From DASWID01 sp049682815 (GTDB lineage: Bacteria > Desulfobacterota_D > UBA1144 > Nemesobacterales > CSP1-2): a stretch of 64,000 nt of DNA. Made by a program: the position numbers and the translations under genes. The notes beneath the pieces are model-generated. The model searched no databases. It had not been told where the DNA came from and was given only the letters and a program-made list of their open reading frames with translations. Shown here piece by piece: positions 9,626 to 16,172 of the stretch (position 1 is its first letter; each line of letters begins with the position of its first letter). Location of the stretch: contig JBAUII010000068.1 of the NCBI GenBank assembly GCA_049682815.1, positions 4,908 to 68,907 of the forward strand. The letters run 5' to 3'.

Positions 9626-10240
9626 ATGGAAGGTGCCGGAAAATTTAAAATCCTAATTATAGAAGACGACCCGATGATTCGGAAGGTATACCATGATAAA
9701 CTCACTAAAGAGGGTTATCATGTGGACCTTGCAAGTAATGGTGAGGAGGGGATTAATAAGGCATTGAATAGCAAGCCTGATTTAGTTCTTTTAGATTTAG
9801 TCCTTCCAAAAATAAATGGTTTTTACGTTTTATCTGAACTCAGAAAAAACCCCAAGACTCTGATTACACCCATCATAATTCTAAGTAACAGAGGTAGGGA
9901 AGATGAAATAGAAAAAGGGCTGAAGCTCGGGGCGGACGATTATCTTGTAAAGGTTTTCGCAACTCCGATGCATGTCGTAGAGAAAATTCAGAAACACCTT
10001 GCAATGGCGAGATCGAGACCGTATAGCAGGCCCGGTGTTGGCAGCTACCGCGTAGCTATTGAACCTTCCAAGTTCGATGCCCCACATCTCGCACACGATT
10101 TTGGCGTTAATGATTCATATTCCTGTAATCAATGTGGAAGTCAAATATTTTTAGAAATCACATATGATCACACCTTTTCAGGTTCTGGAAATCGCTTCTT
10201 CGCACAGTTTAGTTGTCCCAGGTGTAATAAGATCTATTAA
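9626..10240 (+). CDS. Response regulator receiver with C-terminal zinc-ribbon-like tail
   Basis: The N-terminal receiver domain has acidic residues EDD, a phospho-acceptor Asp in LVLLDLVLP, and Lys in DYLVK. It is followed by a linker of about 45 residues and a C-terminal segment with two Cys-x2-Cys pairs (CNQC and CPRC, about 30 residues apart), which looks like a zinc ribbon. No DNA-binding helix-turn-helix or enzyme output is recognisable. I chose ATG 9626 because a GAGG sits 6 bases upstream. A GTG at 9614 in the same frame would overlap the stop of the preceding receiver gene. Its partner is probably the multi-GAF kinase upstream. Confidence 0.85.
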   Translation: MEGAGKFKILIIEDDPMIRKVYHDKLTKEGYHVDLASNGEEGINKALNSKPDLVLLDLVLPKINGFYVLSELRKNPKTLITPIIILSNRGREDEIEKGLKLGADDYLVKVFATPMHVVEKIQKHLAMARSRPYSRPGVGSYRVAIEPSKFDAPHLAHDFGVNDSYSCNQCGSQIFLEITYDHTFSGSGNRFFAQFSCPRCNKIY

Positions 10241-10327
10241 GGACGAATAGTAACGAGGTAAAAATCTGGATTAAAACTATCCGCTGCGGGGTTTTAGGTT
10301 TTATTACATAAGGGAGTGTACCATCCA

Positions 10328-10996
10328 ATGATTCGAAATCTGGGAATCTCAATCCTCTTACTATCCACTTTTTTAATCCTCGTTTCACAGCCTGCGTCTG
10401 CAAAAGAGCCCGAAAATCTCCATACCTTAAAGCAGGCTGTAATCTTCTACCATGATTCCGGCGAATATAATTATGATCAGGAGGCGGTTGCGCAAAAAGC
10501 GCGTGATTATCTTGAGATGAGAATCAGTCAGGATACAAACAATCAAAAGTTAGCGATTGTTTTTGATATAGATGAAACGGCTCTCTCGAATTACCAGCAC
10601 ATGCTGAAATTGAATTTCGGCAGGATCCCCCAACTTGTGGTTGAAGACATAGAAAAGGCTGAGGATCCTGCGATTGAAACTACCTTCAAGCTCTATGAAT
10701 ATGCAAAAGAGAAAGGGGTTGCGATATTCTTTATAACAGGTCGCCAAGAGAGGCTTAGAGACGCTACTCAAAAAAATCTTAAATCCGTAGGATACGTAGA
10801 GTGGGACGGCTTGTATCTTAAGCCAAATGATTACAAGGAAAAATCTGTGATCTCATATAAAAGCTCGACTAGAAAAAGGATTCAGGAAGAAGGGTACATT
10901 ATAGTGGTTAACGTTGGAGATCAGTTCAGCGACCTGGCTGGAGGTTATGCCGAAAGGGTTTTTAAGCTTCCTAACCCATATTATTTTATTTCTTAA
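10328..10996 (+). CDS. Exported HAD-superfamily acid phosphatase (class B / subfamily IIIB-like)
   Basis: The N-terminus is a hydrophobic signal peptide (about residues 5-25, ending near SQPASA), so the protein is secreted to the periplasm or anchored at the membrane. The HAD nucleophile motif is FDIDETALSN, motif II is FFITGR, and a conserved acidic motif appears as VNVGDQFSDL. These place it with plant-type and bacterial class B acid phosphatases that hydrolyse phosphomonoesters. The ATG at 10328 has an AGGGAG ribosome-binding site about 11 bases upstream. A GTG at 10316 would add four residues. The gene stands alone between the signalling cluster and the divergent hydrolases. The substrate is unknown. 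Confidence 0.85.
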   Translation: MIRNLGISILLLSTFLILVSQPASAKEPENLHTLKQAVIFYHDSGEYNYDQEAVAQKARDYLEMRISQDTNNQKLAIVFDIDETALSNYQHMLKLNFGRIPQLVVEDIEKAEDPAIETTFKLYEYAKEKGVAIFFITGRQERLRDATQKNLKSVGYVEWDGLYLKPNDYKEKSVISYKSSTRKRIQEEGYIIVVNVGDQFSDLAGGYAERVFKLPNPYYFIS

Positions 10997-11087
10997 TGAA
11001 TCATATTCCATTATCTATTCTGGTAACTCATGTAATCCGAGCTTCGAAAACCTCGGCTATCGATGATGTGATAGATCATTTACATAC

Positions 11088-11996
11088 TTAAGCTGAATGA
11101 GAATTCATCATTTCGACAATCTCTTCTAACATGACTTCAGCGTTTTCCATACAGTCGTGTCTTGCATTTGGAACAACTCTCAACCTTATGTTTTTGTTTC
11201 CCGCCTCTTTACCTATTTTTACAAGCTCCTCAACCTCCCACTGATCGACGATGAAATCATTTTCGCCCCTTAAGAAAAGGATCGGTGTTTTGATTTTAGG
11301 AACATGTTTATGTGCCATAGCACCGTATGCGTGCGGCCCCATCATAAACCACCAGGTCTTATAGGTAAAGATTTCGTTATTCGTGGGCTCGGGCGTAGGA
11401 CCCTTGGCCCTATAAACAACAAATATCTCGTCCCGCTTACTGTTGTAGGGATCGTCTCCTAGAACAGATTTCGCGGTTTCGTATATTTCTTCGTATGTCG
11501 GTGATCCTCCCCACTTTTCCAAACGGGCCCTCTGTGCTTCAGAAGTTGCATAATGAATTCCTTCCAACACGAGTCCCCTCACGTTTTGAGGACTTCTACT
11601 TGCTGTCCAGTAGGCAAGCATGCTGGCGCCCAGGCTGTAACCAAGGATATAGATATTTTTAAACCCAGTTTCATCGAGAAAATTAAGCGCGGCATCGATA
11701 TCCATCAGAGTGTCATCGAAGATACCCTTTCCGGTAAACTGTCCCGCGAAAGCAAGCCTGGTGTTTAGGGACATAGAACCAAATCCCCGCTCGAGCAGGG
11801 CATGGGGCAGGAGGCGAGGAGTTCCCCTTGCAAGAAAGTGACCCAACAAGCCATGAATTTGGAGCAAAATCGGCTTGTCAAGGATTTCCTCTATTTTGAC
11901 GTAATCCTTGGTGACCAATAGGCTGCTAAGAAAATTCCCATCCGAAGCTCGAAGCCTTATCAATTTCTGTTTCTCGCGGACTTTTGACTCAGTCAT
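11088..11996 (-). CDS. Alpha/beta hydrolase fold protein
   Basis: 302 residues of a serine hydrolase type. The oxyanion-hole HG is in LLQIHGLLGH, the nucleophile elbow is GYSLGAS, the acid is probably in the GENDFIVD strand-loop, and the base is in NARHDC near the C-terminus. A conserved TYKTWWFMMGPHAYGA segment is shared with the neighbouring hydrolase and probably forms part of the cap. No signal peptide is seen, so it is cytoplasmic. Its paralogue starts upstream on the same strand and the two likely form an operon with the SDR gene beyond. The substrate (ester, thioester or acyl compound) cannot be read from the sequence. Confidence 0.85.
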   Translation of the reverse strand: MTESKVREKQKLIRLRASDGNFLSSLLVTKDYVKIEEILDKPILLQIHGLLGHFLARGTPRLLPHALLERGFGSMSLNTRLAFAGQFTGKGIFDDTLMDIDAALNFLDETGFKNIYILGYSLGASMLAYWTASRSPQNVRGLVLEGIHYATSEAQRARLEKWGGSPTYEEIYETAKSVLGDDPYNSKRDEIFVVYRAKGPTPEPTNNEIFTYKTWWFMMGPHAYGAMAHKHVPKIKTPILFLRGENDFIVDQWEVEELVKIGKEAGNKNIRLRVVPNARHDCMENAEVMLEEIVEMMNSHSA

Positions 11997-12034
11997 ATTT
12001 CTGCTTTACAGGAGCTTATTTGATGCCTTGATAT

Positions 12035-12949
12035 TTAGAACCTTTCGCCTAACCATTCAATAATTGCTTGTGCCAGTTCCTCATGTTTTCCGTCAAATGA
12101 ATGGTTAGCATCGATATTCACATGTGTCACATCTTTATTGCCGCTACGCTTAGCTATTTCGCAAAGATCCTCAGATTCTCGACCCTCGATTATTTCATCC
12201 TTCGACGCATGAACAAAGAGTATAGGCGTATGTTTAACATTTCCAACCTGTTTATAGGCCTTAGCGCCTTCAGCCTCCGGGCCGGCAAGAGCCCACCACG
12301 TTTTCAACGTGTAAATCTCGGTATGTTCGGGGAGGCTCGTAGGTCCATGAGCCTTTTTTACTACTATGGTCTCGTCATGGACGCGCTCTACTTTATCACC
12401 GAGCTCAATGATTCTTCGTGCCTTTTCATAGACCTCATCATAACTTGGCTCGCTCCCAAAACGTTCCCATCTTCTACGGATAGTATCAGGCATTGAAAAT
12501 GGGGTCGCGATCGCTATTGCCCCACTTAAATCGGGATATCTTTCAATGTCGTTTCTCCGCGCGCAGTATCTCAATGCTATACATCCGCCAAGTCCATGAC
12601 CCGCAATGATAATTTTCTTGTAACCAATATTTCTAAGATACTCGCAGACTCCATCGATTTGAGGAATAGCATCATCGAATATTCCAAAACCAAAAAAAAG
12701 TCCAAGATTTGCGAGAAGTGTGTTCATTGTAACGGAGGAGAAATCGTTATCAGCAAGTATGCTTGGGAGGTAGTGTTCTGTCTCATCAAGGAGGTTTCCA
12801 AGGATCCCGTGAAGACGAACAATCACAGGTTTATGTTCCCGGTGATTTAAATGAGTATCTATATGGTAATGAAGGGCGTCAATCTTATGAGAGTTGAAAG
12901 GTATGGATATAATCGTGCCTGAGTATTCTTCTATATTGTCGAAATTCAC
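12035..12949 (-). CDS. Alpha/beta hydrolase paralogue lacking the nucleophile serine
   Basis: 304 residues, clearly homologous along its whole length to the hydrolase at 11088-11996 (shared HGILGN / HGLLGH block, FGIFDD / KGIFDD block, and TLKTWWALAGPEAEGA). The nucleophile elbow reads GHGLGG instead of G-x-S-x-G, so the catalytic serine is replaced by glycine. The DNA reads ggt cat gga ctt ggc on the coding strand. The putative acid (ASKDEIIEG) and base (ANHSFDG) are kept. This suggests a non-catalytic or mechanistically altered member. It could work with its active neighbour, 38 bases away, or bind a ligand. The ATG at 12949 begins a full-length fold. Confidence 0.82.
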   Translation of the reverse strand: MNFDNIEEYSGTIISIPFNSHKIDALHYHIDTHLNHREHKPVIVRLHGILGNLLDETEHYLPSILADNDFSSVTMNTLLANLGLFFGFGIFDDAIPQIDGVCEYLRNIGYKKIIIAGHGLGGCIALRYCARRNDIERYPDLSGAIAIATPFSMPDTIRRRWERFGSEPSYDEVYEKARRIIELGDKVERVHDETIVVKKAHGPTSLPEHTEIYTLKTWWALAGPEAEGAKAYKQVGNVKHTPILFVHASKDEIIEGRESEDLCEIAKRSGNKDVTHVNIDANHSFDGKHEELAQAIIEWLGERF

Positions 12950-12970
12950 TTACTCTAACCCCCGATGTCC

Positions 12971-13684
12971 TTACGCTTTTCCATATACGGGTATACCGGC
13001 ACCGCTTATGAGCTTTGAATCATCCGACGAGAGAAAGACTATGACCCTTGCAATCTCTTCGGGTTTTACCCATTTTGAAAAATCAGCCTCAGGCATATCC
13101 CTTCTGTTTGCAGGGGTATCTATGGTGCTTGGAAGCACCGCATTCACATTCATCTCGTAATCCTTTACCTCATCTGCGATTGTTTCCGTCAGGTTCAAAA
13201 CCCCGGCCTTTGAGGCCGAGTAGGCACCTACACCGGCCGAGCCTTTCAGGGCCGGCCGTGAGGATATATTGATTATTTTCCCATAATTTTGCTCAATCAT
13301 TCGCGGGAGTACATATTTCGAGCATAGAAAAGCAGATTTTAAATTTAAATTCATCATAAGATCCCAGGTTTTCTCATCCGTGTCCTTTATATAGGAGAAA
13401 GCAAATCCGCCCACGACATTGACCAGGATATCAACTCTTTTAAAATTCCTGGTGGTATTTGTAATCATGTTGAATACATCCTTCTTATTTGTAACATCGG
13501 CTTTAATAAAAACAATTTTGTCTTTATGTTTCTTAGTTAATGAAAGACATTCTTTTTTCTCCTTATCAACAATATAAGTACAAACTACCTTCGCACCCTC
13601 TTCAAGAAACGCTATGGTGATCGCCTTTCCCAGCGCACCCGTACCGCCGGTGACGATCGCTATCTTATTTTTAAGGGCATTCAT
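12971..13684 (-). CDS. Short-chain dehydrogenase/reductase (SDR)
   Basis: Classical SDR of about 237 residues. It has a cofactor motif TGGTGALGKAI, the structural NVVGG motif, a catalytic Ser in ISSRPALKG, and the YSASK motif. It probably reduces or oxidises a hydroxyl/keto group with NAD(P)H. Its cytoplasmic substrate is unknown. I start at the second ATG (13684): the AAGGAG box lies 6 bases upstream of it and directly abuts the first ATG at 13690. It is the first gene of a probable three-gene minus-strand operon with the two alpha/beta hydrolases, 21 bases upstream of the first. Confidence 0.87.
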   Translation of the reverse strand: MNALKNKIAIVTGGTGALGKAITIAFLEEGAKVVCTYIVDKEKKECLSLTKKHKDKIVFIKADVTNKKDVFNMITNTTRNFKRVDILVNVVGGFAFSYIKDTDEKTWDLMMNLNLKSAFLCSKYVLPRMIEQNYGKIINISSRPALKGSAGVGAYSASKAGVLNLTETIADEVKDYEMNVNAVLPSTIDTPANRRDMPEADFSKWVKPEEIARVIVFLSSDDSKLISGAGIPVYGKA

Positions 13685-13978
13685 TGGCATCTCCTTAAAC
13701 TATTCAGGATTTTCTCCGCTTATTCGAAGACTGCAAGATAAATAAAATCTAAGGGATTTATTTTAATCGATTAATGAGATGTCACAATGGGTTAGATAAC
13801 CAAAGGGAGAATTTTAAATACGTAAAACACGCTTGGCACCTTACTTGGACTTGCTGCTCGTACTGTTGCTCTAGCAGCCTAAAATTTATTAACTTAAAGA
13901 AAAAAATAAGTATCTGTTGTCCCTATTGTTCAAATTTTAAAAAGGGTCGACATTATTTCACAATTATTTCAAAAACGG

Positions 13979-14017
13979 CGTCATTGCGAGAAACCATGTT
14001 TCGAAGCAATCTCATCC
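13979..14017 (+). repeat. Dispersed hairpin repeat, half copy
   Basis: TCATTGCGAG (13981-13990) is followed by GAAGCAATCTCAT (from 14003), the outer arms of the GCGAG...GAAGCAATCTC repeat. The CCCGA...TCGGGAATCC half present in fuller copies is missing. Confidence 0.65.
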
Positions 14018-14269
14018 GTTGCAATAATCCTATTCATTTACCAGAAATCCGATTGACTGTCTGTGAGGAGTCCCCAGTAGCGGAGGACTTCAGTCCTCCA
14101 CTTATCTTCTAATTGATAATGATATAAAGAAAGATGAGAAGAAAGAGGGATTTGTTGATGAGAAAAGTATCAAAGACAATTCAAGAAATAGCGGGGAAGA
14201 GGAAAAATAAGTTGAAACAATGGTCAATTGTAGACCCGTTCGCTTATATTGGGAACCTACTTACCGCCT

Positions 14270-14346
14270 GTCATTCCCCAATCAGTTATTGGGAATCCGC
14301 ATAGTTGTCATTAGCGAGAAACTACGTATCGAAGCAATCTCAGATC
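14270..14346 (+). repeat. Dispersed bipartite hairpin repeat, full copy
   Basis: The first hairpin runs from TCATTCCCCAA to TTGGGAATCC. The second runs from GTCATTAGCGAG to GAAGCAATCTCA. It has the same order as the copy at 53421-53533. Confidence 0.7.
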
Positions 14347-14550
14347 CCGTCATGATAAAAAAGGATTTGAACGGCCTTCCAAAAATTGCGTTAAGAAAAT
14401 CAGAAACGAAGACGTATAGAAAAATTTGTGGGTTGTGGTTGAATTAAATTTTTTAGTCGGCGTTTATGATTTGTAGCGAATTTTTGGGTAGCCTTGATTT
14501 TTGCTTCTTTGTATCAAGACAAAGAAGTCAGAAAGAAGAGTAAGATATAA

Positions 14551-14629
14551 GTCAATATGCATGCCTGGCACCGCACTTTTTCCTCAGAAACTTCAACGAG
14601 AATCTCTGGGGCCAGGCATGCAAATTGAC
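14551..14629. repeat. Inverted repeat with GCATGCCTGGC arms
   Basis: The left arm GTCAATATGCATGCCTGGCA (14551-14570) and right arm GCCAGGCATGCAAATTGAC (14611-14629) are inverted copies with a 40-base loop. A third arm in right-hand orientation lies at 15127-15148. The layout resembles palindromic elements moved by single-strand (Y1/REP-associated) transposases, but no such transposase gene is in the window. Confidence 0.6.
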
Positions 14630-14761
14630 ACTTATAAGCTATCTTTGTTCTTCCCCCGTTGTTTCTTAATTTACCTTTGTTAGTTTCTTCATCATCAGCT
14701 TCCTCTTTCTTGTTCTTTTCTTTCTATTCGTCGAAGTATCCTAGTTCTTCAAGAGATAGGC

Positions 14762-14860
14762 AGGAGATCGCCACAGGGCTTTGCCCTTCGCGATGACAAT
14801 ATGGATTCCCGATAACGCTTGTCCTCGAAATCCTTGATCGGGGAATCCTCGGGAATGGCG
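14762..14860 (-). repeat. Dispersed bipartite hairpin repeat, opposite orientation
   Basis: GAGATCGCCACAGGGC...GCCCTTCGCGATGACA is followed by ATGGATTCCCGATAAC and GGGAATCCTCGGGAATG. It is nearly identical in its first 50 bases to the copy at 15156-15264. Confidence 0.65.
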
Positions 14861-14960
14861 GTTGGTGGGGCAGGGGGGTCTATAATAAGAAATTAGAGCA
14901 AAGAGAGAAGATAAAGTCAAACAGGCTTCTTTATGGAATAAGATAATAATAGGTGGTTAT

Positions 14961-15110
14961 GGGAGTATCTGTGGCTAACGGGGTCCGTCAAAAGAGAGTG
15001 ACTGAGCTCTGAACTGCCGGATGCTCCCAGCCTATACCCTGTCTAATGGGAAGATGCCTATCGGTGGCTATTATAGACGGGATAAAAGGTATTGGCAGAG
15101 CCACAAAATC
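14961..15110 (+). ncRNA. Candidate structured RNA (6S-like shape, unproven)
   Basis: The 7-base arms TGTGGCT (14970-14976) and AGCCACA (15099-15105) close the region. An apical arm pairs GCCTATACC (about 15030-15038) with GGTATTGGC (15087-15095) at 8 of 9 positions. It continues with CTGTCTAAT against ATTATAGACGGG with small bulges. A short GAGAG/CTCT hairpin lies in the 5' part. A closing stem, a large internal region and a long apical arm recall 6S RNA, but I found no conserved sequence to confirm it, and the neighbouring repeats may explain part of the pairing. A covariance-model search would decide. Confidence 0.35.
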
Positions 15111-15126
15111 TAAGACACACAAACTC

Positions 15127-15148
15127 GGTGCCTGGCATGCATATTGAC
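15127..15148 (-). repeat. Third GCATGCCTGGC repeat arm
   Basis: The sequence starting GGTGCCTGGCATGCATATTG is the reverse complement of the left arm at 14551-14570, about 500 bases away. Confidence 0.6.
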
Positions 15149-15155
15149 TCTATAG

Positions 15156-15264
15156 AGGAGATCACCACAGGGCTTTGCCCTTCGCGATGACAATATGGAT
15201 CCCCGATAACTATCCTCGTGGATGACAAAAGGTGGTGTCCCGATAACGGTCCTCGAGAATGACA
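15156..15264 (-). repeat. Dispersed bipartite hairpin repeat with an extra half unit
   Basis: GAGATCACCACAGGGC...GCCCTTCGCGATGACA is followed by ATGGATCCCCGATAAC...GTGGATGACA and a second CCCGATAACGGTCCTCGAGAATGACA half unit. Confidence 0.65.
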
Positions 15265-15427
15265 ACCCTTGAGATCTGTTCAACCTAGTCATCAGATCGA
15301 TTTCACTCAATGGAGGCACTTCGACCCTTCGATGGAATTCAGGACAGTGTGAACGGATTAGGATACAGGATGTATGATCCACGATGCATGATGGTAGGAG
15401 GGAATGAAAGAAAATGGGTATTAAATA

Positions 15428-15502
15428 TGAGATTGCTTCGAAGACGAGTTTCTCGCGATTGACGTCTTTATGGATTCCCGATAACAATCCTCGGGAATGA
15501 CA
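15428..15502 (-). repeat. Dispersed bipartite hairpin repeat, full copy
   Basis: GAGATTGCTTCGAAGACGAG...CTCGCGATTGACGTC is followed by TTTATGGATTCCCGATAAC and CCTCGGGAATGACA. It is the reverse orientation of the copies at 14270 and 53421. Confidence 0.7.
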
Positions 15503-15618
15503 AAAGGGAAAAGAAGGGTAGGCGAATATAATTTTGTCGGGCTAGTCTCTTTCGTGGGTTAACAAGAACCCCAAAAAATCCCTGCTTGTTACCTGTAAAT
15601 ATATCTTCAATATTCTGC

Positions 15619-15648
15619 TTGACATCAATACTGACATGGTCTTAGAAT
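15619..15648 (+). promoter_or_regulatory. Sigma-70-type promoter for the 111-residue protein
   Basis: A consensus -35 TTGACA (15619-15624) and a -10 TAGAAT (15643-15648) are separated by 18 bases, 34 bases before the start codon at 15682. Confidence 0.55.
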
Positions 15649-15681
15649 TAAAAGCTGATAAATTCTATCGAAAGGAATAGG

Positions 15682-16017
15682 ATGGACATCCTCATTTCAA
15701 TGAAGGCAGAAACGATTCAGAAAGGTCTATACATGAATTGCAACATAATGCAGATGCCAACTGCTCAAGCAAAGCCCTATTTTATTATGGAGCTCCGAGA
15801 AGATAATGAAGGTAAGCTTAAACTTATCAAACAATACGCCGAAATCCTTCAAGAAAAATTCGACGAAGATGAGGAATTTCTGATCGAGCATACAAACCTC
15901 GGGATCATACTTAAGAAAAGGGTTGATGAAGGCATACAATATATGGAAGCGTGGGATAATTGGGTTGCATTTTCGAGGAAAGTGTATGAAGAACTAGCGG
16001 AAATAGTAGGAGAATAA
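15682..16017 (+). CDS. Hypothetical protein, 111 residues
   Basis: I do not recognise a family. The protein is acidic, soluble and predicted mainly helical in its second half (KLKLIKQYAEILQEKFDEDEEF, then RKVYEELAEIVGE). It has no cysteine pairs beyond one Cys near the N-terminus and no signal peptide. The start has an AAAGGA box about 7 bases upstream and a promoter-like TTGACA/TAGAAT further up, which supports a real gene. An internal ATG at 15733 is the alternative start. It sits alone between the repeat region and ileS. Confidence 0.65.
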   Translation: MDILISMKAETIQKGLYMNCNIMQMPTAQAKPYFIMELREDNEGKLKLIKQYAEILQEKFDEDEEFLIEHTNLGIILKKRVDEGIQYMEAWDNWVAFSRKVYEELAEIVGE

Positions 16018-16172
16018 TTGACTAATGTTATCCCTATTATCTCATAAGTATAACCTATAACTCAACTTGCATTTCCATCTATCTTGGCTAATATTCTTTT
16101 CACTTTATAAAGAATCCGCTAACCAACCATTAATACTTTGACCAATCAGAAAAGCCGGAGAAAAATCACCAT

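Larger units (their letters stand above)
13685..15681. other. About 2 kb non-coding, repeat-rich region
   Basis: No convincing gene is found here. Short open frames lack ribosome-binding sites and conserved motifs and run through repeats. The region holds five of the six bipartite hairpin repeats, a pair of inverted GCATGCCTGGC motifs with a third copy, and a candidate structured RNA. It separates a minus-strand operon from the plus-strand ileS region and looks like a landing zone for small non-autonomous repeats. Confidence 0.75.

Noticed and set aside
13774..14683. Open frames of 60-112 codons in the repeat-rich gap (13774-14112, 14220-14447, 14501-14683)
   Set aside because: They run through dispersed repeats, have no ribosome-binding site, and show no conserved motif or sensible composition.
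15110..15487. Minus-strand frame of 125 codons
   Set aside because: It is built from two hairpin repeat copies and the GCATGCCTGGC arm, so the open frame is a product of the repeats.
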